A DNA stretch of 64,000 nt from Candidatus Methanosphaera massiliense (lineage in GTDB: Archaea; Methanobacteriota; Methanobacteria; Methanobacteriales; Methanobacteriaceae): positions 1,344,501 through 1,408,500 of the forward strand of contig NZ_JARBXM010000001.1 in NCBI RefSeq assembly GCF_028890305.1, written 5' to 3'. The notes beneath the pieces are model-generated. The model had not been told where the DNA came from. It worked only from the letters and a program-made list of their open reading frames with translations, and did no database searches. Of the stretch, positions 8,602-19,026 are shown piece by piece. The position numbers were made by a program, and so were the translations under genes. Position 1 is the first letter of the stretch. Each line of letters begins with the position of its first letter.

Positions 8602-10510
8602 CTTTCTCATCTTCTTCTTTTTTTTCATATTTATACATTGTAAATCCTAAAGTAAAATAATAACTAGTTTCATCACGAGTTAAATTCCAATTAGAATCTG
8701 TTTTTATCAATAATTCAGCAATACAACGTTCGATATCCTGTGTATACCAAATATTATAATCTTTAAGTTTACTAATTAGTGTAGGATATAAATTCTGTAA
8801 TTGTTTATGGTTTAATGAAAATCCTCTTAATTTATTTAAGAAAGAACTTGATTTATGGTCTTTATATTGTCTATTTATTACTATTCTAGATAATTCTCCC
8901 ATTAAGAAAGCAACTTTTTGATCCTCGTTTTTTAACATTTCTAATATATTATCATAATTATTATTCATGACTCTTCCACCTTTGAATAAATCTAAGTTAT
9001 CTAATAATATTATTAGTATTAGAGATTTAAATGTAGTGTATTTTAAGTTAAGCAATTGATTATATTGATTAGTATTAGTATTATTATTCTTTGTAGATTT
9101 CTTATACATTTGAGTTGTTATTTTTTTCATAAAAACAGATAATAGGAAATTGTAATCAATTTTTCTTCCGTTTAATATAGATGTAATTATCTCTATAAAT
9201 TCTTTATTTTCTGTTTTCTTATTTAACTTAGGCATATATTCACGAAGAAAACCAATATACCAATTGGAGCTAGTGTAATATTCATTATGATTAATCAAAT
9301 ATTCAATAAGATTTCCTTTAAAAGAATCTCCAAATGTCTTTTTCATATTATCTTCAGAAAATATTGTATATTTTCCTATATTTAGTTGTTCTTGGTATAT
9401 TTTATTAAGCCATGAAGGTAATAAACTATCTACAAAACCAATAATTTTTAATGAATCTTGATTTCTAAAAAAATATACAAATTCAAATTCTAAGTAATCA
9501 TTTAAACTGATAGCTTTTTTCATCAAATATTTTTCTAATGTTAATACTAATAATCCATAACTGTTTTTGTCATTTTTCTTAAAATATTTGTATACTTTTT
9601 TAAAACTTTCAATTGGATTTATTAGAAACTTAGGTATAACATAATAATTTAAACCAAACTCTCTAAATTCCAGGTATTCATTAATAAAGTTATTACCAAT
9701 AGTTATATAAGAGGCACAATCTTCACAAATAGGAATTTGTTTCCAATTTTCTTTAAGTGAAAAATTAGGCATATTACCTATTTTATCTACTGCACCATAT
9801 TTTAAATTAAGAGCAGGTAGAACATTCCCATAAATTTTTTTTTCTTCATTACATAATAGACAAGTTCCATGAGGAGATAAAATTTCCTTACCATGTGTTT
9901 TATAATAACTGTTTTTTATTTTCTCAAAGAATATATTTACAAAACATTCATAATCTATTAAATAGTTATCAGTAGAATTCTCTTCAATAATCATTGATAC
10001 TAAAACTTGGAATGGTCTATTAGTTTTTTCGTTTTTATTAATTTTTCCTTTCTCATTAAATATACCTGATTCAATAAGTTTTGATTCTAAATCACTTTCA
10101 ATTAAATGTTTATTTTTTTCTATTTCATCATGTAATAATGAGATTTTTGAATGCTTCTTATAATCTTGAAAAAACTTAATAAATTTACTTGAAAAGTTAT
10201 TATTTAACTTATTCTTATCATTTTCAGAGGTTATTCGAAATGTTGGAGAACCATTTAATGAATTTTTATACTCTTTATATAATAATTTATTAATATTTTT
10301 CAAAATAAACTCTGTAAGACGAACTTCTTTATATTTAAGTTTATTATTCGATTCCTTTTTAAAAATAATATAAATTACATGAGTATTATCTCTATTATTT
10401 TTATTAAATGATTGTATATTTACTTTATCTTCAAGATTTAACTTATCATAACTATTTTTACCATAATCTTCTACTGTAGCTTTACCAATATTATATAATG
10501 CATCTATCAA
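8594..10510 (-). CDS. cas8b: Cascade large subunit Cas8b (Csh1/TM1802 type)
   Basis: 638 residues beginning with a TTG codon at 10510, preceded by AGGTGA with five-base spacing. Two CxxC pairs, CLLC (about residue 217) and CEDC (about 262), make a treble-clef zinc site typical of TM1802/Csh1 large subunits, which recognise the PAM. Asn/Lys-rich and poorly conserved elsewhere, as usual for this family. It lies between cas6 and cas7, the standard I-B order. The identification rests on the zinc motifs, size and position. Confidence 0.88.
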   Translation of the reverse strand: MIDALYNIGKATVEDYGKNSYDKLNLEDKVNIQSFNKNNRDNTHVIYIIFKKESNNKLKYKEVRLTEFILKNINKLLYKEYKNSLNGSPTFRITSENDKNKLNNNFSSKFIKFFQDYKKHSKISLLHDEIEKNKHLIESDLESKLIESGIFNEKGKINKNEKTNRPFQVLVSMIIEENSTDNYLIDYECFVNIFFEKIKNSYYKTHGKEILSPHGTCLLCNEEKKIYGNVLPALNLKYGAVDKIGNMPNFSLKENWKQIPICEDCASYITIGNNFINEYLEFREFGLNYYVIPKFLINPIESFKKVYKYFKKNDKNSYGLLVLTLEKYLMKKAISLNDYLEFEFVYFFRNQDSLKIIGFVDSLLPSWLNKIYQEQLNIGKYTIFSEDNMKKTFGDSFKGNLIEYLINHNEYYTSSNWYIGFLREYMPKLNKKTENKEFIEIITSILNGRKIDYNFLLSVFMKKITTQMYKKSTKNNNTNTNQYNQLLNLKYTTFKSLILIILLDNLDLFKGGRVMNNNYDNILEMLKNEDQKVAFLMGELSRIVINRQYKDHKSSSFLNKLRGFSLNHKQLQNLYPTLISKLKDYNIWYTQDIERCIAELLIKTDSNWNLTRDETSYYFTLGFTMYKYEKKEEDEKDE

Positions 10511-10514
10511 AAAA

Positions 10515-11213
10515 TCACCTTTGATTGTTTATAAAGCCCATTCCTAATGAATTTTTCTCTCCATATCCACAATCGAATAAGAAGTTATAGAATTTTTTAT
10601 TTGATTTAAGAATATCTTTTTTAAATTCCCATAAACTCCCAATTACAATAAATGATTTATAATTTATTTTCATTCGTATTGAAACTTCTTTCTTAAATTT
10701 AAAAGTGTCAACAATATTTTCATCTAGTTGAATATCTTCATGATAATATGAGTTATATTTTTTAATGGCATTATCTTTTAATCTTTTGAAAAAGAAATCA
10801 AGATCATTATTTTTAAATGAGAAATACTTATTAGATTGATTATTTTCAAATAATACTATTGGTGTACCTGTGATTATATTAGATTTAACGTTCATATTAA
10901 TTGATTTTACTTGAATTAGTTTTAGGGTGTAATTATTTAATCGGATAGTATTCTGATTTTTAAGTTGGTTAGCTAATGTTTTTATTAATACTTTACTAGG
11001 TGAAGATATGATTAGCATTTTAGTTTCATTAGATTTAAAATCTGTTATTGGAAATATATTTGAATAATTAAAGAACTTGAATCCATGATTTTGGTGCCAA
11101 TAATCTAGTGAAGTATCTTTTAATAAAGAGTAAATAAATCCTTGTATATCATATTTACTAATAGCATAATAATCAAATTCCATTAATGGTTTGAATTTTA
11201 ATATTAATCTCAT
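10515..11213 (-). CDS. cas6: CRISPR pre-crRNA endonuclease Cas6
   Basis: 232 residues, first gene of the operon. The C-terminal GYGEKNSLGMGFI is the glycine-rich loop of Cas6 RAMP proteins, and the N-terminus shows the short LKFKPLMEFDYY strand followed by a helix. The expected role is cleaving pre-crRNA within the repeat to leave the 8-nt 5' tag. The ATG at 11213 has GGAGG at 11227-11231, a rather long spacing. The catalytic histidine cannot be placed with confidence. Confidence 0.9.
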   Translation of the reverse strand: MRLILKFKPLMEFDYYAISKYDIQGFIYSLLKDTSLDYWHQNHGFKFFNYSNIFPITDFKSNETKMLIISSPSKVLIKTLANQLKNQNTIRLNNYTLKLIQVKSINMNVKSNIITGTPIVLFENNQSNKYFSFKNNDLDFFFKRLKDNAIKKYNSYYHEDIQLDENIVDTFKFKKEVSIRMKINYKSFIVIGSLWEFKKDILKSNKKFYNFLFDCGYGEKNSLGMGFINNQR

Positions 11214-11681
11214 ATATTATTATATACCTCCAATTTTTTAAACAAAAATCTATACTAATACAAATTTTATTAATATTTTATCAATTATATTATATATATT
11301 TATTTAATCAGTTAAATTATAATAAAATACTCAAATTATTCTATATATATTATTAAATGACTCTTATGAGATTTATTTTTTTAAATATAATTATACTTAT
11401 TTTTATTTAAAATTTAGCAATAATATGAGTTTTATTTAATAAATAAAAATTATTTTAATATTTTAATATATTACTTATTTCTTTTAAAAATAAATAAGGA
11501 TAATGATTTTATTAATAATTTATGTTCAAAAATATATAAAATAAAAAAATTATTATACAATATCTTTTTATTTAGAATCATCTAATTTTTTATCATAGTT
11601 TAACCATATAAAAATATTTATGTCTCAATAATTTTAAAGAAAAGATTTATAAAAAAAAGTTATTTAGAATAGGAAGTTCTT
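11214..11681 (-). promoter_or_regulatory. gene-free AT-rich region upstream of the cas operon
   Basis: About 470 bp with no credible ORF and very low GC. It holds many TATA-like runs, for example TATATATTTATTTAATC near 11290. It should contain the promoter of the leftward cas operon and the terminator of the minus-strand gene at 11682. No single box can be chosen by eye. Confidence 0.4.
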
Positions 11682-12233
11682 TTATGCGTATTTTGTTTGA
11701 CTTCCTTTGTATTTTCCTAGGGAAAATGTTTTGGATTCAGTGTTTCCATTGTATGTAATATCAATTTCTGCCATGTCAGGGTACTTTGGCATTGCAGTGT
11801 AATCAGTATAGCTTACAGAACCATCTTGTCCTACGGTAACTGCCTGTGTTGAAGGAGTATTCATAGTGTTTCCATCTCTATAGTAATACACAGCTATGTT
11901 AATTGTTTTTCCAGCGTTTTCGCTTCCCACATTTATTGTTGCTGATTCTCCAGTGTTTGGATTACCATCAGAGTAAAATGTCGCTGATTTTACTGAGGGG
12001 AAATTATTGCTTGTTGTTGCTTGAGTTGCTTGTGAACTGCTAGAAGCACTGTTACTTCCACTGGAAGCTTGATTACTGCCTGTGTTATTGTTTGTCTGTT
12101 GTACTGTGGTAGTGTTTTGTAATTGGTTTGCGGAGTCTTTTTGGTTGTCTGTGATAATTATTGCAGATGCTGCTATGACTACTACACATATTATGATACA
12201 GATACATATTATTAGTATTCTATCCTCTCTCAT
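11682..12233 (-). CDS. membrane-anchored small surface protein
   Basis: 183 residues. Residues 8-28 are one strongly hydrophobic segment (IICICIIICVVVIAASAIII), a signal anchor. Residues 30-78 are a Gln/Asn/Ser/Thr linker. The remaining ~100 residues look like a beta sandwich (SATFYSDGNPNTGESATINV ... IDITYNGNTESKTF), as in small extracellular Ig-like modules. It is therefore probably tethered to the outer face of the membrane and reaches into the wall. The same build (anchor, Ser/Thr linker, small C-terminal module) recurs at 33915 and 43353. The function is unknown. Confidence 0.75.
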   Translation of the reverse strand: MREDRILIICICIIICVVVIAASAIIITDNQKDSANQLQNTTTVQQTNNNTGSNQASSGSNSASSSSQATQATTSNNFPSVKSATFYSDGNPNTGESATINVGSENAGKTINIAVYYYRDGNTMNTPSTQAVTVGQDGSVSYTDYTAMPKYPDMAEIDITYNGNTESKTFSLGKYKGSQTKYA

Positions 12234-12399
12234 TATTTTTCATCCTTTTTTTTCATTAATATATCAGATTAATGAATAATTATCATATTTATATATTTTA
12301 ATAATCCTAATTAAATTTATCTCATATGAAGGTATAAATTCTATTAAAAAGTTCTTATAAATAATATATTAGAATAATAAGTAGAAATATTTAATTAAA

Positions 12400-12592
12400 A
12401 TGATTATACTTTCATGTAAAGAGTTGTATCTTGATGTATTAGAAATATTAGATAATTCACAAAAGAAGATATGAATAAAATAATTTAATCCAAGTGCATT
12501 AAAATATTATAATAGGATTGGTTGGACTTGTACTCATCTAATAAAAGCATCAATTATAGGAAGTAAAAAAGAGGATATTTACAATAATTAGT
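12400..12592 (+). pseudogene. possible remnant of an ABC ATPase N-terminus
   Basis: From the ATG at 12400 the reading MIILSCKELYLDVLEILDN resembles the start of an ABC-F ATPase. Some 100 bp on, IGLVG in one frame and HLIKASIIGSKKEDIY in another look like a broken Walker A and the helix after it. Stops and frame changes interrupt it. This is a weak match by eye and could be chance. The rest of 12280-12748 holds no gene. Confidence 0.3.
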
Positions 12593-12748
12593 ACCGGAAA
12601 ACTAATGTCCACTTAGTACTAGTTGATGGAGACATTCTAACTAACTTAATGATAAAATATATAAGGAGTAAATATTATACTGAAATTTGAGATAAAACAA
12701 TTAGATTCTGACTACTTTGATGAATGAATATATAAGAAGGGATTTTTA

Positions 12749-15717
12749 TTGAAGAAGGTTAATGTTGTGGCTGCTATTATTTTTAAGGATGAACGTATTT
12801 TTGCTACCCAGAGAGGTTATGGTGAGTTTAAGGATTTGTGGGAGTTTCCTGGTGGTAAGATTGAGTCTGGTGAGTCTCTGAGAAGGCTCTTGTGCGTGAA
12901 ATTAGGGAGAAGCTTGACGCTGATATTGAGATGTTGGATTTTGCTCTTGAGTTGGAGTGGCAATATCCTAATTTCTATCTAGTTAGTGTTGCTTTTATTA
13001 CTATGAGTGGCCTCACTCCCCTCTTACAGGATCTACTTGAACTTGAACATAGAGGTGTTAAGGGTAAGATTTTAACTACTGATTATCTTAACTTCATTGA
13101 ACCTGAGGCATTAGAGAAGTTATTAGAGTTTAGTAATATTGAGGTCAAGTTTTTTTACCAGGAAGAGGGCTTTCATACAAAAGGCTACTTCTTTAAATCA
13201 GGTGATGTTTATACTGGTATTATTGGTAGTTCTAATTTAACATTAAAGGCTTTGACTGTGAATAAGGAGTGGAATCTTGGCTTTTCATCATTGTATGATT
13301 GTGAACTTTTACAGGATATTCTAGGGCAATTCAAAGAAATTTGGGGTAAATCTAGTAATGTATCAGATATATTAGATGAATACAAGTCTACATATAATAG
13401 TAAGGATAGACCTCTTCAAGGTTCTATTGAAAATCGTGCTGTGACTAGTTTTAAACCTAATAGTATGCAGAGAGAATTCATATCAATTTTAATGAATTAT
13501 TAGATAAGGGAGAAAAAAGAGCATTATTAGTATCTGCTACTGGTACTGGTAAGACTTATGCATCAGCATTTGCTGTTAAGGCTGCCCATCCTAGGAAGTT
13601 TCTCTTCGTTGTCTACCGTGAACAAAAAGCAAAACAGGCAATTGAATCATATAAGCATGTATTTAAGGGTGAAGATGATAAGTTTGGATTATTAACTGGT
13701 AACAGTCATGATTATGATAAGGAGTACCTCTTTATTACTGTACAGACTATGAATAAGGACCATATTTATACTCGTTATTCTGGGGACGAGTTTGATTATA
13801 TTGATATTGATGAGGTGCATAAGGCTGGAGCAGATAGTTATCAGAAACTATTTGAATACTTCACACCTAAGTTCTATCTGGGAATGTCTGCTTCTCCTGA
13901 CCGTACTGATGATTTTAATATTTATGAATTATTTGATTATAATGTACCACTTGACATCAGATTAGAGGATACGTTAAAAGAGGACCTACTATGTCCATTC
14001 CAATACTTTGGAATAAGTGACCTGGAAATAAATGGTAAAGTACTAACTGATGAATCAGAGTTTAGATACTTAACATCAGATGCTCGTGTGGATTATATTC
14101 TTGAAAAATCAGACTTCTATGGATATAGTGGTAGTAGATGAAAGGCACTGGTATTTTGCAGTACCAAGAAAGAAGCACGTGAACTAGCAAAGAAATTCAA
14201 CAAAAAAAGACATCCAACAATAGCACTTACAGGTGAAGACAAACAAGAAGTAAGAGAGGATGCAATTGACAGACTAACAAATGATGAACGTGAAGACAGA
14301 CTTGAATACATTATAACTGTTGACAATGAAGGAGTAAATATACCGGAAGTAAACCAGGTACTACTAGTAAGGCCAACGCAATCATCAATTATATTCATAC
14401 AACAACTAGGTAGAGGATTACGTAAAACAAAGATAAAGAATACGTAGTAGTAATCGACTTCATAGGAAACTATAAAAACAACTTCCTAATACCACTAGCA
14501 TTATCTGGTGACACATCATATGACAAAGACTCAACAAGAAGATATCTCATGGAGGCAAACAAGCAGATAATTGGATCATCAACCATTAACTTTGATGAAA
14601 TATCCAGAAAAAGGATATATGAATCAATTAACAATGCAAGCTTCTCCAATATCAAATTATTCAAGGAAAAATACCAGAACCTAAAATACAAGCTTAACAG
14701 AATACCATACCTAGTAGACTTCTATAAAAACAAGGAACTAGACCCAATAATAATACTAAACCATGCCAAGTTTGACTGCTACCATGACTTCCTAATAGCC
14801 TACGACAATGAATACAAAGAAGTCATGATAAGAGATGAAACCAAATCACTGAAATTCATCACAGATAACTTTGCGGATGGAAAAAGACCGCATGAGCTAA
14901 TAATACTACAACTACTAAGAGATAATGAGTATTTTACAGTAAGACAAGTAGAAGAAAAATTACAGGAATATGGTATTACAGATGACTTTGAATCAATAAA
15001 ACACTGCTTTAAAATGTTTAATCAATCATTTCTAAAAAAGAATGACCAGAAAAAGTATGAAGGAGTAACATACTTTAACTGTACAGATAATATAGAGGAC
15101 ATACACGAACATGATTCAACACACTACAGCATCACAGATGAATTCAAAAGTTACCTTCAATCAAATACATACAAGAAGCACTTTGAAGACTTAATAGACT
15201 ATGCACTATAAGATATACTGACAAATACTGTCCTCAAACCGAGAATGTCAACCTGAAACTCTACGAGAAATATTCAAGAAAAGATGTATGTCGGCTACTA
15301 AACTGGCCTGGAAATGATAGTGCCACAATCTATGGCTATAGAATAAAATATAATACCCTACCAATGTTTGTAATATACAAAAAATAAGACAACATATCAG
15401 ACAGTACAAAATACCAGGATGAATTTATATCACGGGAAATATTCAGCTGGATGACAAGAAACAATGTGAAACTAGATAGTAAAGAACCACAGGAAATCAT
15501 TCACAACAAACAACTACAAAAAGGTCTATTTATAAAGAAAAGTGATGATGAATGAAGTGAATTCTATTACATGGGACAAGTGGATGTTATAGACTATAAA
15601 GAAACAAAAATAAAAAATGATGAAGAAAAGGAACTTCCTGTTGTAAACTTTAAATATAAATTACACTATCCAGTAAAAGAAGAATTATATAATTACCTAG
15701 TTAATGATATAGATTGA
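12749..15717 (+). pseudogene. Nudix/PLD/DEAD helicase/DUF3427 chimera, decayed
   Basis: Conceptual repair gives one long protein: a Nudix N-terminus (VVAAIIFKDERIFATQRG, WEFPGGKIESGES, ALVREIREKL), then a phospholipase D-like module (FHTKGYFF ... IIGSSNLT), a superfamily 2 helicase (SATGTGKT, DEVHKAG, MSASPDRT, QQLGRGLRK) and a DUF3427-type tail (KYSRKDVCRLLNWP ... FSWMTRN, FIKKSDDE, FYYMG). Lesions: one-base frameshifts near 12875, 13485, 14433 and 15211, and in-frame stops at 14139-14141, 15385-15387 and 15553-15555. The Nudix part stops around residue 80 and joins directly to VSVAFITMSGL, so the Nudix end and helicase start seem to have been deleted at about 12990. That suggests two neighbouring genes fused by deletion and then decayed. 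Confidence 0.88.
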
Positions 15718-15818
15718 TTTGCATCTATTTTCATTAACCTTTTTTTATTTATATAGTAGTAATATTTTTTAAGGAGTTTGTATTAAAATATTATCATTGA
15801 AATATAAGTTATAATTGG

Positions 15819-16478
15819 ATGTATAATATTATGAGTGAAAATAATGAAGAAGAATATAGTGATGAATTCATATTAAACTGTAGAAAGCCTGTAGGTGAGC
15901 TTGGAGCACAGGTCGTGCATAACATGAATAAATCCCACGAAAAAATAGCATTATGGGGATTAGACCACCTTAACGTTGGCGAAAATGATGTTATACTAGA
16001 TGTTGGCTGTGGTGGTGGAGTTAATATTGAACGTTTCACTAATAAGACTAATGGAAAAGTATATGGAGTAGATTACTCAGATGTTAACGTAGCTGAATCA
16101 ACAAAACATAATAAAAAAAAGTAGATGAAGGCCAAGTAGAAATAGTATCAGGCTCAGTGTCAGACCTACCCTTCAAGGACAACACTTTTAATATTGTAAG
16201 TGGCTTTGAAACAACATACTTCTGGCCAGACCTAGTAAATGACTTCCGTGAAATCCACAGAGTACTAAAAAAGGATGGAGTAATCTTCATATGTAATGGT
16301 GATAAGAAAGATGAAAACCTGATGGATAGACTGGGTGATGTAGTAAATCTAGGACATGACAGTATTATCAGAAAAAGAATTACATGACCTACTAGAATAA
16401 GCAGGATTTACTGATATAGAAGTATACACTAGTAATGATACAAACTACATCTGTGCTATTGGACAAAAGAGTAATTAG
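15819..16478 (+). pseudogene. SAM-dependent methyltransferase, frameshifted
   Basis: A class I methyltransferase in three frames. The first part ends with motif I, VILDVGCGGG, and VYGVDYSD. The frame changes at an A8 run (16113-16120) just before the TAG at 16122. The second part has VSGSVSDLPFKDNTFNIVSGFET and EIHRVLKKDGVIFI. The frame changes again near 16365, and the third part (SEKELHDLLE ... AGFTDIEVYT) contains an in-frame TAA at 16398-16400 and ends at 16478. The start is either ATG 15819 or ATG 15831. The A8 run alone could be read by a -1 slip, but the later lesions make this a dead gene. Confidence 0.88.
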
Positions 16479-16561
16479 TCCAATATTACTATTTTTATAT
16501 TCTAGTACTTAATCTATTAAAAAAGAAGTAGGTGGAGATTATTTCTATTTTTTTATTATTT

Positions 16562-18805
16562 TTATTCTAAAAATTCATATTCATATTCTACTGCTTTAAT
16601 TTCATTATTATAAACAAAGTTTTTTCTTATAATTATGTTTTTACATTCCCTTTTACCAATTATATAATCTGCTTTATTATTAATGAAATTATTATTGGTT
16701 ATTCTAGTGTTTTTTGAACCATCAAATATTAATGACCCGGATACTAATTTGTTATTTGTAAAATTATTTTTTGATATTATTGTATTATTATTATATAAAG
16801 ATTCTATTACTCCAAATTCATGATTTTTAAATACGTTTTCTATTATTTTTACATTATTTGATGAAGATATATCCATTGCTCCAGCATCTTCCGTATTATT
16901 GACAAAAATATTACCATTAATCAGGATATCATTTGAATTATCAATAGATATTGCTCCACCACCTGGTGCAGTATTATTTATAAATGTGTTACCGGTTATA
17001 TTAGCATTTTCTACTTTGTAATTATATATTGATCCTCCACCAAATGCACCATTATACATGAAGTAATTATCGGTTATATTAGTATTTATTCCAGTATTAT
17101 ATATTGCTCCTCCAGGTCTCATATCCTGAGCTCCATTATCGATAAAGTTATTTTTTTGTAAAAGTGTATTCATTGATTTTTCTATATTTACTGCTCCACC
17201 TTGCTTTGTTGCACTATTTGTTGTTATATTATTAGATAATAAGTTATTATTAATTCCTTTAATTGATATTGCCCCTCCAGTAGTAGCATTATTCTCTGAT
17301 ATATTATTAGAGTTAATTATATTATTATCACCTACAATATTTATTGCTCCACCTCTACTTGCATTATTATTGTTAATTTGGTTATCTTTAATTAGGGTAT
17401 TTGCTCCATTCCAGTTGTTAATTGCTCCACCATAATTGGATGCTATGTTATTTTGGAGGGTGTTATTTGTTATTTGTGTGTATGTTCCTATGTTATAGAT
17501 TGCTCCTCCACTGGTATCTGCTGTATTGTAGTTAATGTTATTGTTTGATAGTGTAATGTTTTTTCCTTTGATATATACTGCTCCGTAATTTGCCTTATTA
17601 CTTGTTATGTTATTATCTATGATTGTTGTATCTATTGCATTCCAGTTATTGATTGCTCCACCGATACTATCTGCTATATTGTATGTGAATTCATTATGTA
17701 TTATGTTAGTATTGATTCCTAGGTTATTGATTCCTGCTCCATTATTTGCATAGTTATTTGTGAAGTCGTTTTCTTGTATACTGTTATCAGGTCCTATGAT
17801 GAATACTGATCCTCCACTATAATTTGCATTATTATTTTCAAAGGAATTACCGTATATGTTTGTACTGTTTCCTCTATAGTATATTGATCCACCATAATTA
17901 GCATTATTATAGGTCATTATGTTATATTCTATTAAGGCATCAGGTGTATTCCAGTTACTTATTGCTCCACCTAATGTATTAGCTTTGTTATTATTGAATC
18001 TGTTCTCAATTATCTCTGTTAGTATTCCTTGGTTGTTTACTGCTCCTCCACTGTATTTTACAGAGTTATCTGATAGTGTGTTGTTATATATATAATTATA
18101 GTTTCCCTTGACATATACTGCTCCACCATAATTAGCTTGATTAGTATAAAATGAATTAGATATTAAGCTGATACTATTTCCATTTATATATACTGCTCCT
18201 CCAAGGTTAGCATTGTTATCTGAAAAGGTATTACATGATATTACAGTATTATTTGCCGTGTTATGTATTGCTCCACCAGTATTACCTTTAAAGTTTCTGA
18301 ATTCAATGTTAGAGATAGAAATTTCACCATTTACAATATTAAAACATGTAGTCCTATTAGTTCCATTTAGAATAACTTTATCTACTCCTTCAATTTTTAG
18401 AGTTGTTTTCTTATTAAATGTCACAGTACTATTTATTTTATAGGTTCCTGGCTGAATATACACTATTGAATTATTGTATTTAGGATTTTTTAGTGTATTT
18501 AAACCATAACCGTATGACCATGCATCATAGCTACTTCTACCACTATTACTGCTAGAACCATCAGTAGATATATAATACGTGTTACCAGACTGCTTTAAAT
18601 TCTTATTTGAAGTCATTTTTGTTTTGTTTACAGTATTAATCTTTTCAGTTTTAACATGAGAATCAGTTGTTACGTGACTAGTACTAGTATGGTTTACGTT
18701 ATTACCTGTATCATTAGTACTTGTAGCGTTTGTTGCTGTTATCCCCATGATTAGTATGAAAATCATTAATACTGTGAATGTTATCAGTTTTTTATGATCT
18801 TTCAT
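16562..18805 (-). CDS. adhesin-like parallel beta-helix protein 1
   Basis: 747 residues. A signal peptide covers about residues 1-27 (TVLMIFILIMGITATNA). An Asn/Thr linker leads to a conserved block (NTYYISTDGSS ... SYGYGLNTLKN ... VYIQPGTY), then a right-handed beta-helix built of short turns such as GGAIYN, NNWN and NNTI. This is the secreted adhesin-like class of gut Methanobacteriales. No C-terminal membrane helix, Ig-like or pseudomurein-binding module is visible; the protein ends in KAVEYEYEFLE. It is the last of five tandem paralogues. It shares an almost identical 300-bp block with the next gene. Confidence 0.9.
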   Translation of the reverse strand: MKDHKKLITFTVLMIFILIMGITATNATSTNDTGNNVNHTSTSHVTTDSHVKTEKINTVNKTKMTSNKNLKQSGNTYYISTDGSSSNSGRSSYDAWSYGYGLNTLKNPKYNNSIVYIQPGTYKINSTVTFNKKTTLKIEGVDKVILNGTNRTTCFNIVNGEISISNIEFRNFKGNTGGAIHNTANNTVISCNTFSDNNANLGGAVYINGNSISLISNSFYTNQANYGGAVYVKGNYNYIYNNTLSDNSVKYSGGAVNNQGILTEIIENRFNNNKANTLGGAISNWNTPDALIEYNIMTYNNANYGGSIYYRGNSTNIYGNSFENNNANYSGGSVFIIGPDNSIQENDFTNNYANNGAGINNLGINTNIIHNEFTYNIADSIGGAINNWNAIDTTIIDNNITSNKANYGAVYIKGKNITLSNNNINYNTADTSGGAIYNIGTYTQITNNTLQNNIASNYGGAINNWNGANTLIKDNQINNNNASRGGAINIVGDNNIINSNNISENNATTGGAISIKGINNNLLSNNITTNSATKQGGAVNIEKSMNTLLQKNNFIDNGAQDMRPGGAIYNTGINTNITDNYFMYNGAFGGGSIYNYKVENANITGNTFINNTAPGGGAISIDNSNDILINGNIFVNNTEDAGAMDISSSNNVKIIENVFKNHEFGVIESLYNNNTIISKNNFTNNKLVSGSLIFDGSKNTRITNNNFINNKADYIIGKRECKNIIIRKNFVYNNEIKAVEYEYEFLE
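17411..17706 (-). repeat. near-identical block shared with 19999-20294
   Basis: From CCAGTTGTTAATTGCTCC onward the sequence matches the block offset by 2588 bp in the next paralogue. The first ~238 bp read as identical; one mismatch (T/C at 17649/20237) precedes a further match to about 17706. Sequence on either side differs much more. Confidence 0.88.
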
Positions 18806-18941
18806 AATATTATCTTCCTAATAAAAAAAAATAGTTTCATAAGATTTTTATTAATTTTTAAATTCATAAATATAATGTTTCTTATATTATATTCATAAAA
18901 TATATTTTTTAAAAAAAATAAACTAGTTAATAGTCTTTATA

Positions 18942-18979
18942 ATTAATATTATTGATTTAATTTTATAAATAATTGATTA
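18942..18979 (-). promoter_or_regulatory. shared adhesin promoter, copy 1
   Basis: Plus-strand TTTTATAAATAATTGATTAA at 18961-18980 with ATTAATATTATTGATTTAA beside it. On the minus strand this gives a TATA box about 156 bp before the start at 18805, so a long untranslated leader is implied. Close copies lie upstream of the other four adhesin genes. Confidence 0.65.
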
Positions 18980-19026
18980 AAATTAATTTTTTATAATTGA
19001 AAAAAAGTTGAAGAAGGAGAAAGTAG

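Noticed and set aside
15819-16124. Methyltransferase as a working gene read by -1 frameshifting at A AAA AAG
   Set aside because: The first shift would be repaired, but a second frameshift near 16365 and an in-frame TAA at 16398 remain.
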